Virus record (IMG/VR): IMGVR_UViG_3300025133_007463
Span: 1-27,756 of that record
Origin: a virus
DNA length: 27,756 nucleotides
Strand: one strand, 5' to 3'
Of this stretch, positions 14,288 to 22,346 are shown one piece after another. Within the stretch, counting starts at the first letter, position 1. Each line of letters starts with the position of its first letter. Position numbers and translations under genes: made by a program. Below the pieces are notes generated by a model. That model was not told the DNA's origin, made no database searches, and saw only the letters and a program-made list of their open reading frames with translations.

Positions 14288-16366
14288 TTATGCTCCTAAA
14301 TCAGCAGTTTGAGCTACTAGGTTTACATCGAATACTAATACTTCAGCAGTTTTAGTAGGCTTAATTTCGATTCTACACCATAGTTCATTTCTCTCCTGTC
14401 TTGCAGGAGTGTTAGTAGTTTCATTACAAACTACTCTGAATTCATTAATACCTCTCTTAGTTTTAATATCTTGTAGTAGAGGATTAAGAGTATCTTCAAT
14501 AGTTTCCCATAGTAGAGCGTCATTAGGCTCAAAGATAAACTGTTGAGTTGAAGCTAAGATAAGCTTTCTTAGCTGAATCATAAGTCTGCGGACATTGATT
14601 CTATCTAGGGCTGACGCGGTTCTAGTGGAAGTACGTTGACCGAAAATAGTAATTCCTTTTTGCGGGAAGTTTACTATAGGGTTAATTACGTTTCCACCAC
14701 TATACATACTATCTCTATCACCTTTGTTTAGTTTTACTTCTACATCGGTAGGCTTAGTTAGTCTACCTCTACGGAAACCAGCAGGAGCAAACCAAGGATA
14801 GTTAGTAAAGTCTGTGTAAACCATTTGGCGTAATCCGTAAATAACAGGATCATACCATCTATCAGCACCATCAAATGTACTGAAAACTTTTACCCAAGGC
14901 CACATAATAGCAGCATAGGTACTGTTTATTGCAGACGTTCTTTCTAGCTTCTGTCCATTACTCCAATCAATAGCGTCCTGGGCTGTACCAATTCCGTAAG
15001 GAGGTGATACAACAGCTAGGAAATCTTGAGTAGTTTCGGCCAAAGTAACTAGAGCATTTTGTACATCTTCGTTAGTAATTCCAGGCACAGCAGCTAAAGA
15101 AATATTAAGAACGGGATCGTCTAGAGAATGCATACCTTCTTTTGGTTCTGTAGTAGCGTCACCAATTAGAGCTACAGCACGGGCAGCATCAGTCGCAGGA
15201 ATTCCATTAGTACCGGCAGTTAAAGCATAAGTACCTTGGATAAACTTAGTAAACGGTAAGGTAGCAGCACCAGAAGCTACAGCAATACCTCCACCTTGAA
15301 GACCTGAAGCGCCTGTAAAGCCTATAGCACTTAGATCAGCAGTAAAGTCTACAAGAGCGGTAGCATTAATATCAACTAGATCATCAACTAGGTTACCTTT
15401 TATAACATATGATACTAAGTTAGTTTCACCAGTATTAAGTACTGACTCTACAAAAGCAGCAGTATCAACAAGAGAAACTTTAAATGATTCTTTTACCGAA
15501 CCTGCTTCATAAACCTGTAGTAAGTTATGCTCACCACCTAAGGCTTCAATTCTTACAGAGTTACCACTAGTTGACCCGTCTGATTCAGTACCTTCATTAT
15601 AACCTTCACCAGGGTAAATTGACTCTACTAAATAGGCTACACCATTCGCTACTCCAGAGTTTACTTCCGTACCATAAACTGTTACAGTACTTGTATCAGC
15701 AGCAGCAGTACCAGCAATATCTAATTCTTGTAGTACAGCAAGACCAGTAGTGAATGTAGCGTTACTAAAAGCAGATACTTCTACATACGCACCAGAACCA
15801 GCATAAGTACCAACAATAGCGCCTTTAGTATTAGTTTCACTAGTATAATGTACACCAATTTTATCAGTATCTAAACCACCACCAATAATCTTTCTAAGGG
15901 CTTCAGCTTGGGTTCCAGTAGCACCTACAGTACCAGAAGGAACAGCAAACTCTTTAGCGGCGGGGAATTGAGCTACACCATTATTATCATATACTTGGGC
16001 CTTTAACCAAATACCTTCAGTTACGCCAAATCCATTAGCAGAAACATCAAGGGCAGGGCATCCACCAATTTTAATAGCAGCAGAAGCATCTACCGCATCA
16101 GTAGTTCCAGTACAGCGAATAAAATAAATTTGGTTGGTTACCTCTAATAGTTCTAAGGCAGCTTCTAAAGCTTGGCCTTCAATATCCTCATTAGGGGCAC
16201 CAAAAGTAGTTATTAGGTTTTCTGGGCTAGTAATTAAAGTAGCTACGTTTACAGGCCCTTTTGAGGCGAAACCTACAATACCTACAATAGACGAATTTAA
16301 TGACGGGACATAGTTTGAATTATTAGTTTCAACTACCTCAACGCCAGGAGAAAGGAATTTAGCCAT
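14288..16366 (-). CDS. Contractile tail sheath protein (T4 gp18-like)
   Basis: Forms the contractile outer sheath. The N-terminus SPGVEVVETN with SIVGIVGFASKGPVN and the FGAPNED block is the classic sheath start, and the C-terminal 160 residues contain DRINVRRLMIQLRKLILAST, FEPNDALLWETIEDTLNPLL, INEFRVVCNE and ELWCRIEIKPTKTAEVLVFD, the conserved sheath core that forms the inter-subunit mesh. The 692 residues are close to T4 gp18 (659); the middle (about 100-400) is Ala/Thr/Gly-rich and probably holds surface-exposed domains. The ATG is one base after the stop of the 58-codon gene. GAGGAG lies about 29 bases upstream, too far to be a normal ribosome-binding site, so coupling with the small gene is likely. 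Confidence 0.95.
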   Translation of the reverse strand: MAKFLSPGVEVVETNNSNYVPSLNSSIVGIVGFASKGPVNVATLITSPENLITTFGAPNEDIEGQALEAALELLEVTNQIYFIRCTGTTDAVDASAAIKIGGCPALDVSANGFGVTEGIWLKAQVYDNNGVAQFPAAKEFAVPSGTVGATGTQAEALRKIIGGGLDTDKIGVHYTSETNTKGAIVGTYAGSGAYVEVSAFSNATFTTGLAVLQELDIAGTAAADTSTVTVYGTEVNSGVANGVAYLVESIYPGEGYNEGTESDGSTSGNSVRIEALGGEHNLLQVYEAGSVKESFKVSLVDTAAFVESVLNTGETNLVSYVIKGNLVDDLVDINATALVDFTADLSAIGFTGASGLQGGGIAVASGAATLPFTKFIQGTYALTAGTNGIPATDAARAVALIGDATTEPKEGMHSLDDPVLNISLAAVPGITNEDVQNALVTLAETTQDFLAVVSPPYGIGTAQDAIDWSNGQKLERTSAINSTYAAIMWPWVKVFSTFDGADRWYDPVIYGLRQMVYTDFTNYPWFAPAGFRRGRLTKPTDVEVKLNKGDRDSMYSGGNVINPIVNFPQKGITIFGQRTSTRTASALDRINVRRLMIQLRKLILASTQQFIFEPNDALLWETIEDTLNPLLQDIKTKRGINEFRVVCNETTNTPARQERNELWCRIEIKPTKTAEVLVFDVNLVAQTADLGA

Positions 16367-16367
16367 G

Positions 16368-16544
16368 TTAGCAATTCTTAATAGTTAAATGTCTCCTCTT
16401 ATGGAGAGTCTTGATTTGTGTAGAAATATATCCTTCCGGAACTATTACGGTTTGTTTCGGCTTCAAGAATTTTATTTCTTTTCCTTTAGGGGTGTTTAGA
16501 TAAAGCTCAAACCCCTGTATACTATCATTTCTTATAGTTTTCAT
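16368..16544 (-). CDS. Small hypothetical structural-operon protein (58 aa)
   Basis: From the ATG at 16544 the minus strand reads 58 codons to TAA at 16368-16370, one base before the sheath ATG. The protein (start MKTIRNDSIQGFELYL, then KEIKFLKPKQTVIVPEGYIS and KRRHLTIKNC) has strand-rich sequence with a basic C-terminus. Its make-up (I..L.P...v.vP.g..t..i..L..r..L.I) resembles the short proteins often found next to structural genes in T4-like marine phages. It fills the otherwise empty 16367-16591 interval and would couple translation to the sheath gene. Function unknown. Confidence 0.72.
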   Translation of the reverse strand: MKTIRNDSIQGFELYLNTPKGKEIKFLKPKQTVIVPEGYISTQIKTLHKRRHLTIKNC

Positions 16545-16551
16545 TTTTCTA

Positions 16552-16580
16552 CTTATATTTACTATAAAGATTTAGTAAAT
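16552..16580 (-). promoter_or_regulatory. Candidate promoter with inverted repeat upstream of the 58-aa gene and sheath
   Basis: Reading the minus strand, an 8-bp perfect inverted repeat ATTTACTA/TAGTAAAT (16557-16580, 8-base loop) runs directly into AATATAAGTAG. TATAAG (16557-16552) is 7 bases before the ATG of the 58-codon gene. It resembles the T4 late element TATAAATA. The repeat is AT-only in character and too weak for a terminator; it may be an operator, a weak mRNA stem, or chance. Confidence 0.35.
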
Positions 16581-16591
16581 TATCAATATTT

Positions 16592-19500
16592 TTAGGTGTT
16601 TGAATCATAAAGTGAGGTTGGGATATTCGGAGCATCCATTATTTCTCCTGTTTTGTGAGATAATAATCCAATAAAAGGGGCAATAAAAGAAGACCAAACT
16701 CGTTCCGTTTCCCAACCGCCAGAGCCAAAATATGCGGCCTCTTGTCCTGCTGTTTGATTAAATAGTTTGATGGCACTTTCAGCATCAGTAGGTCTTTCCC
16801 AAGTATCAGTCATAGGAATAGAAATACCTACTACGTTAGAATTTTGTTTTTGTCCACCGTCTTCTAAGAAATATTGTGTCATTAAGATATATAACCACTC
16901 TGCAAATTTAATATTATTTGTAAGAAGGAATCCAGTATATAACATACTACCACATCTCATTTCAGCTACAGGAGTATAACCTCCTCCAACATAACCTGAT
17001 TTAAAATCCCATCCAACAACTTCTGTTGGAGGAGGATCATCAGTTGAATTTAATGTATTACTATGTAATACAAAATTTTGTGAGTATTCGTTTCCTATTT
17101 GGTCTGCATAATCCCAAAGATAATAAGGAAGCACTTCAAGAGTTCTTCTAAAACTATCCGCTACTACACTATCTAAACCAAAGAACGCCTGTAATATGCT
17201 CAATAACCCATTACTAAATAATGCAACCATGTAAAGTTGTTGTCCATCGAACTCTACAGGAGGTGCTCCAGAAGCATTTACCCCATCATATGTTCCATAA
17301 ATATGAGATTGGTCTGAAGTTAATGGATTATCCCTGCCGCCTACTGTACCTGTATTAGACGCATATAAATGATACAATAAAGCATATTGATTAGACCAAA
17401 CCCTATACTCGGTTCTTAAATTAGTTGAAGGGTGCTCAATTCTCATCCCTTCCGCAATTATATTACAATAAATGCCCCAACCTCTTTGGAAGTTAGGATA
17501 AATATTAGGAATTCGTCTACCCCATTGAATATCATTATCATTAATATTTTCTAATAATTTATCTAAGTTAAAGTTATTAGATTGATAATCGTTAGGGCCG
17601 TTAGCTTGTCCAGTATATAAACTATTTCTTACTTCATATGGGCATAAAATTGAAACTGCGTGGCAGGCTTCTTGTTTAGCAACCCATTTAGCAATACCTA
17701 AATTACACGACCAAATAAGAGGTTGTAAAGTTTGGTTAAATCTTGAGGAGTGATCTCCTTCATACGGCCCAAATTGAGATGTTGGATTAGGGTATTTAAA
17801 GTTTCTAACTACATTATAAGAAGCGGCTGACACATCAGCATCAACATCATAATATAATGTATTACTCCAAATAGACGGAGTACTCCATAATCTAGTAGGG
17901 GCTAAAGCTCTATCTTCTTGAGAGGTTGTAGTTGAATCATAAGAATACCAAGGCCACCAATATTGCGGCTGGTCTAGGCCGAAACCTAATGACCACGGAA
18001 TGTAAAGGCTATCTCCATTACTATCAGGGTTAGATGCTGCCATAGCTGACGCAGTAACTATATCTCCTGTAACATCTGTAATAGAGCTATCATGTCTTTG
18101 AATCTGATAGGTTAATTGTACCTGCGAAGCTCTCCATAACCACCTATTATTTTGCCAGCCATTTCTAAGGTGAACCAGAAAGCCCCCAGCTTTTCTAGAC
18201 CAAGAATGGCCGTATGGATGATAATAACCAGAAACCATGTTGGAAGTGGTTGTACCTATATTTTCAGTATAACCTCCCCAATTTCTAGTAAAGAAAAATT
18301 TATCATCTACATCACCTGTGTCGGCAGCTGTTTTAAGTGCATCAAAAGTTGTAGAACACCTATAATCCATTACATCCCAACCAGAGCCATCGAAAAATGG
18401 TCCATGTAAATGTTGATAATCTTCAGTAATTTGAGGTAAATAATCTCTTTGAGCACCAAATCCTGAAAGGTTATAATAAGAGTAATCCCCAGCCCTTACT
18501 TCACAATAATCTTTCATTTCTAGAAGTTCTAAGGCTTCGGCGGCACCTCCTACAGTATCGGGACCAATTACATAATGTCTAATAATTCTTTGTCTAGCTG
18601 GGAATAGCTGTTCATAATAATCGCCTGAACCATTATCTACAGGTTGAATAATATACCCGGCAGACGTATCCATACTAGGATCGTCAAATTCTGAATATAA
18701 TCTGTAACCAGAAGGTAGATTGGTTAATTGTATAGATTTAAACCAAACCTCTCCGGAGATTTCAGGATGTGTGTCACCCCCAACCCTAGGATCATTTGTT
18801 AAATCATAATTATCATTAGCTATTAGTAACCAGATATCTATTCCCGAGGTGTCACTTCTTCTAGTTACGAAAGATTGAACATTACCACAGGAATATAATT
18901 CATTAGTACTAACTAAACTATCATTGTAAATTAACGAGTGGAAACGTGTTTCATCAATTCTTTTTCCATCTCTGATAGTTTCTTGCTCCGTTAAGAAAGG
19001 ATAGGCCATCATAGGATCAACTACACCAACCACATCCATAGAAAATTCAACACCGCTTAAGGATAATGTAGCAAATTCATCCGATCCAGGTAAAGAAGTG
19101 CCACCAGTATTAGTTAAATAAGATGTACCTCCTCCACTAGCGGGACCAACAACTTGTACTACATCTACTTTATCATCAGCTGTATATGATACGGGGAACG
19201 TATCACAAGCACTACCATCAATATACAATGTTGGAATATTAGTTATGGTTACAGGAGTAATCGGTACAACAGCTTGTACTAATGGGTTAGAAATAGTATT
19301 TGGCTCAAGATATAATAATGGAGAACTACTTACTGGGCCTGTAATTACACTTAACAATTCTTCTCTATTACTAGACCCATTAATATTAGATACTGTAACG
19401 TCGAAATCCAAATTATACATACTTGGATTTACCGGGATATTAGCCGACACTATAGTATCAGAGACAATTACAGTAGAAAAAGTAACAGGACTTCCTCCGT

Positions 19501-21367
19501 AATCTACACTAGAAATTGATAATTTTGATCTATTATCATCACTACTATAATAAGGATCAATATAACCACTTAAATCAGTACCTTCTACTGTAAAATCTAT
19601 TGATGAAGGAACTAAACCATTATATCCATAAACAGTAGATGTATTTGTGTTAATAAATGGGGCCGGGGATATTTCCCAACCTCCTGCTAAGGATGATGTT
19701 TGTACTAAAGATCCACTTACTGTAACTGTAATATCAGCAGTTGTTCCTATATCACTAGCAGCAAATTCAGGGGTTAATATAGTAAGACCACTAAGAGTAG
19801 GAGAATCTACTACTGTAGCGTTTTGGCCCTTCATTGTAACAGAAATCTTACTAGCCTCTAAGAATCCTCCCCCAGAAAGTTGTAATTCTATAGAGGATGC
19901 CCAAGGACCAAAAGTAGGCGTAACACTACATAATTCTAAAGTCTCTCCTGGATCATATACACTTAGCTCTGGGACGACGATTAAATCTGTTCCAGTAGAG
20001 GAACCATTATAATTACTAACAGTAACATCAACAGTCCTACCAGCAATATCTTCCGTAATTAATATTGTACCAGAAACTACTAAATCACTAATTATAGTAG
20101 TGTCAAGTTCATAATCATCAATATATATTTTAGTTTTTAATGAATCCCCTACATAGTATGGGTCCAAGTAAGAATCAAATGCAGTACCAGATAACATAAT
20201 CTCTAAAGAGGAAGATGTAAACACATCACCTACTACAATAGAAGATGTTAACGTACTAACTTGTGGCACAGGAGAGATTTCAAAAAGATCAGTTACTCGT
20301 ATAGTCTGTTCTGTATCGGGATCTTTTACGGTTAGTGTTTTAAATGTCCCCGCATCAGAAGAGTCAAAAGGAGGCACATTTACTAGATAATTGTACTCAT
20401 CTAATAAAACAGTAGTACTAGCAGGAACATCGCCTACAATTACTAAGGTATCAACTTGAAAACCTGCACCTTCAATATTAAATGTTCTATTTAAATACCA
20501 AGGCCCAAATTCAGGAATCATATAATAAACTTCTAAATCCTCTGGATCAGAAGTTATTCCACTAGTACCTGTACTTCCGGGAAAGGTTCCAGGATCAACA
20601 GGATCTTGTGGTCTAGTAAAATCAGTAGGTCTATTGATAGGAGGATCAATAATTTGGTAAGTATCAATATTAAAGTCAGTAATTCTCCCATTAGAAGTAA
20701 GTAAGAATTCAGGATACGGGATATAAGCTTCAATCTCAAACCTAAAGGATTTCCTTAAAACTCTATCGCTACCATCACCAAGTACTACTTCAGAGTTATT
20801 ATTCTCCGTAACTAGGAATACTTTACTAATACCTAGATCGGTATGAATATCAATATGTGGGTTGAACTCTCCCCTTACTTGCTCAGTAATCTGATCCAAG
20901 TCAGACATATACTTAGACCACACATTGAAAGAATAAATAATGTTTACAGGTCTTGGGGCTAAAGTAACAACCCTCTCTACTTTATTTAGATTCTCGTTTT
21001 TTATAGTTTTGGTAACTAGGATATTTTTTGTTCTTACCCTATTATTATCCCCTTCCGAGTAATCCTGACTTAAAGTTAATGCAGGTAGAACAATATTGTT
21101 TTCCTGGTTAAGTTTGGCTATAGCCCTTTCTGGGTTAGCATGAAAACATTGTAATGATACCTCTTCATTTTCGGAATCAATGTATGAAAGGGTCTGGAAT
21201 CTTAGAATCATAGCCTCTAAGACTTTCCTATATACCTTACTTACATGATTAGCTTTTTTAGAGGCTTCTAAGATATAGTTAATTAGAATAGTCTTACTAT
21301 CCCTACCTAAATCACCTAAGCTAGAAAGATAAACTTCTCCTGAATTGATATCATTATAGTCTGTCAT
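16592..21367 (-). CDS. Tail-completion (gp15/gp3-like) domain fused to Ig-like array and large C-terminal module (1591 aa)
   Basis: Residues 1-245 look like the tail terminator/sheath-stabiliser found at this gene position in T4-like phages: helical start, APRPVNIIYSFNVWSKYMSD at 137-156, DQITEQVRGEFNPHIDIHTD at 158-177, and DRVLRKSFRFEIEAYIPYP at 201-219. A Pro/Gly/Thr linker follows (about 240-275). Residues 279-676 form four Ig-like (IPT/TIG-type) domains in A-B-A-B order: A at 279-365 and 478-567 (P.FGPW start, EISP end), B at 368-466 and 571-676 (DPYY and TVSN.NGSS). Residues 700-1591 are rich in Trp, Tyr, Asn and Gly, with GYYHPYGHSWSRKAGG and many W-x-x-W clusters; this part may be a sugar-binding or sugar-cleaving module, but I recognise no catalytic motif. 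A GAGGAAG Shine-Dalgarno precedes the ATG, which overlaps the upstream stop (TAATG). Confidence 0.72.
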   Translation of the reverse strand: MTDYNDINSGEVYLSSLGDLGRDSKTILINYILEASKKANHVSKVYRKVLEAMILRFQTLSYIDSENEEVSLQCFHANPERAIAKLNQENNIVLPALTLSQDYSEGDNNRVRTKNILVTKTIKNENLNKVERVVTLAPRPVNIIYSFNVWSKYMSDLDQITEQVRGEFNPHIDIHTDLGISKVFLVTENNNSEVVLGDGSDRVLRKSFRFEIEAYIPYPEFLLTSNGRITDFNIDTYQIIDPPINRPTDFTRPQDPVDPGTFPGSTGTSGITSDPEDLEVYYMIPEFGPWYLNRTFNIEGAGFQVDTLVIVGDVPASTTVLLDEYNYLVNVPPFDSSDAGTFKTLTVKDPDTEQTIRVTDLFEISPVPQVSTLTSSIVVGDVFTSSSLEIMLSGTAFDSYLDPYYVGDSLKTKIYIDDYELDTTIISDLVVSGTILITEDIAGRTVDVTVSNYNGSSTGTDLIVVPELSVYDPGETLELCSVTPTFGPWASSIELQLSGGGFLEASKISVTMKGQNATVVDSPTLSGLTILTPEFAASDIGTTADITVTVSGSLVQTSSLAGGWEISPAPFINTNTSTVYGYNGLVPSSIDFTVEGTDLSGYIDPYYSSDDNRSKLSISSVDYGGSPVTFSTVIVSDTIVSANIPVNPSMYNLDFDVTVSNINGSSNREELLSVITGPVSSSPLLYLEPNTISNPLVQAVVPITPVTITNIPTLYIDGSACDTFPVSYTADDKVDVVQVVGPASGGGTSYLTNTGGTSLPGSDEFATLSLSGVEFSMDVVGVVDPMMAYPFLTEQETIRDGKRIDETRFHSLIYNDSLVSTNELYSCGNVQSFVTRRSDTSGIDIWLLIANDNYDLTNDPRVGGDTHPEISGEVWFKSIQLTNLPSGYRLYSEFDDPSMDTSAGYIIQPVDNGSGDYYEQLFPARQRIIRHYVIGPDTVGGAAEALELLEMKDYCEVRAGDYSYYNLSGFGAQRDYLPQITEDYQHLHGPFFDGSGWDVMDYRCSTTFDALKTAADTGDVDDKFFFTRNWGGYTENIGTTTSNMVSGYYHPYGHSWSRKAGGFLVHLRNGWQNNRWLWRASQVQLTYQIQRHDSSITDVTGDIVTASAMAASNPDSNGDSLYIPWSLGFGLDQPQYWWPWYSYDSTTTSQEDRALAPTRLWSTPSIWSNTLYYDVDADVSAASYNVVRNFKYPNPTSQFGPYEGDHSSRFNQTLQPLIWSCNLGIAKWVAKQEACHAVSILCPYEVRNSLYTGQANGPNDYQSNNFNLDKLLENINDNDIQWGRRIPNIYPNFQRGWGIYCNIIAEGMRIEHPSTNLRTEYRVWSNQYALLYHLYASNTGTVGGRDNPLTSDQSHIYGTYDGVNASGAPPVEFDGQQLYMVALFSNGLLSILQAFFGLDSVVADSFRRTLEVLPYYLWDYADQIGNEYSQNFVLHSNTLNSTDDPPPTEVVGWDFKSGYVGGGYTPVAEMRCGSMLYTGFLLTNNIKFAEWLYILMTQYFLEDGGQKQNSNVVGISIPMTDTWERPTDAESAIKLFNQTAGQEAAYFGSGGWETERVWSSFIAPFIGLLSHKTGEIMDAPNIPTSLYDSNT
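19340..20533 (-). repeat. A-B-A-B tandem Ig-like repeats inside the 1591-aa protein
   Basis: Two units of about 200 residues, each an A domain followed by a B domain. A1 and A2 share P-x-FGPW, GxGF and EISP-x-P; B1 and B2 share a D-P-Y-Y motif, a matching strand order and TVSN-x-NGSS. Visible at the protein level only; the DNA copies have diverged, so the duplication is old. No frame break between copies. Confidence 0.7.
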
Positions 21368-21792
21368 TACTTCCTCTTCGCCTTCTTCGTAGCCTTCTTT
21401 TTAGCTTTCTTTCTTACTACTTTCTTTTTTACTACTTTCTTTTTAGGTGTGCCTTCAGGCTTTGGTTCCTTCGGCGGGTTGGGCACCCCAGTAGCAGGGT
21501 TTACTGATTGTCCAGTTTCATTTTTTGATTTTCTATTTAATCGTCTGAGGGCATTAGTTTCGTCTTTAGGCTTAATTAAAGAACTTTTTTCTGTTGGGGT
21601 CAAATGTCCTCTAGCACCAGGATTTCTTTGTAGGTCTGTATCTTTACGACTTTCTTCATCGCTTAATCCTTGTGCTGGGCCTTTTCTACCTCCAGTCTTA
21701 GTTCTATATCCAGGTCTTCTAGTTTCTTGTTCAACAAGCCTATTTCTTAGTTTGTTTATAGCTTTTAAAATAACTTTATCAAATGCGTCCAT
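21367..21792 (-). CDS. Lys-rich protein with histone-H1-like C-terminal tail (141 aa)
   Basis: Residues 1-95 are polar and basic with many Arg, Gly and Pro (RRPGYRTKTGGRKGP); residues 100-141 are almost only Lys, Pro, Val, Ala and Arg, ending PKKKVVKKKVVRKKAKKKAT followed by KKAKRK. This matches the style of histone H1 C-termini and bacterial H1-like proteins, which bind DNA without sequence specificity. Low complexity, no folded domain evident. Between the gp14-like neck gene (overlap 14 bp) and the tail-completion fusion (TAATG overlap), so it is made with the connector proteins. Possible roles: DNA binding at the neck, condensation of packaged or host DNA. No sequence family can be claimed from low-complexity similarity alone. 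Confidence 0.7.
   Translation of the reverse strand: MDAFDKVILKAINKLRNRLVEQETRRPGYRTKTGGRKGPAQGLSDEESRKDTDLQRNPGARGHLTPTEKSSLIKPKDETNALRRLNRKSKNETGQSVNPATGVPNPPKEPKPEGTPKKKVVKKKVVRKKAKKKATKKAKRK
21414..21443. repeat. Perfect 15-bp tandem duplication in the Lys-rich tail
   Basis: TTACTACTTTCTTTT occurs twice back to back on the plus strand (21414-21428, 21429-21443). On the coding strand it encodes the repeated Lys/Val pentads of the tail. The length is a multiple of three, so copy-number change would keep the frame, a simple route for the tail to grow or shrink. Confidence 0.85.
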
Positions 21793-22345
21793 CGTAATCT
21801 AATAGTGGGTCGGAGGTTTTTTGTAGATTAGTATCCACAATCTTGTCTGAATCTCTAAGTAGTTTGGCATGGGCGATTAAATGATAAATGCCATAAGCCT
21901 CGAAGGAGTCTTCTTGAACCTCAAAGATTTCATATTTTTGTTCTTGGAAGAAAGGTTTTAAAATATCACCTACAATCAAAGGTCTTCCAAGGAACCCTTC
22001 GATATATGATTTGTTGAAAGTAAAGATTTGTTCGTTAGTAAGCTCAATACCAAACTCATTTAAATGCTCCTCTAAAACAGTAGGAGTATAGTGACCTACT
22101 ACTATTATAGGCTCTTTTGATATTACTTTCTCTCGATCTTCCATATAAACTTCATCATAGTTTTCACTTTGATAATACTTGTATAAATACATCTTCGATC
22201 CAGACAGTCTAATGTTTTCAGCATCAATCTCATTGAACAGCTGAATATCAGCATTATCTATATCGAATAAATTAAGAGAACTTTCCTCTACCTCTTCTGG
22301 CAGAGGAACAATCCTATGGTTTACGTGGAAGTTCTTTTTACTCAT
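21779..22345 (-). CDS. Neck protein, T4 gp14-like
   Basis: Probable head-completion/neck protein joining the filled head to the tail. Of 188 residues, the second half carries the family-like run: FGIELTNEQIFTF near 98-110, GRPLIVGDILKP at 120-131, YEIFEVQEDSF at 138-148, then YGIYHLIAHAKLLRDSDKIV, ending in an Asp-rich tail with DPLLDYDG. In gp14 proteins the same order (R-P-x-x-G-D, F-E-I-x-x-V-E, y-x-l-x-x-k-l-x-r-x-S) is found. It follows the gp13-like gene by 1 bp, the T4 order 13-14. T4 gp14 is about 256 residues, so this version is shorter at the N-terminus. Assignment by motif memory and gene order. Confidence 0.62.
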   Translation of the reverse strand: MSKKNFHVNHRIVPLPEEVEESSLNLFDIDNADIQLFNEIDAENIRLSGSKMYLYKYYQSENYDEVYMEDREKVISKEPIIVVGHYTPTVLEEHLNEFGIELTNEQIFTFNKSYIEGFLGRPLIVGDILKPFFQEQKYEIFEVQEDSFEAYGIYHLIAHAKLLRDSDKIVDTNLQKTSDPLLDYDGRI

Positions 22346-22346
22346 T

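Noticed and set aside
16557-16580. Inverted repeat as a terminator for the 1591-aa gene
   Set aside because: Stem is 8 bp and almost all A/T, with no U-tract after it; far too weak. Noted instead as part of a possible regulatory site.
19245-20012. Long plus-strand frames (85 and 121 codons) opposite the Ig-like repeats
   Set aside because: Shadow frames of a Thr/Ser/Val-rich coding strand; no start context and no recognisable features.
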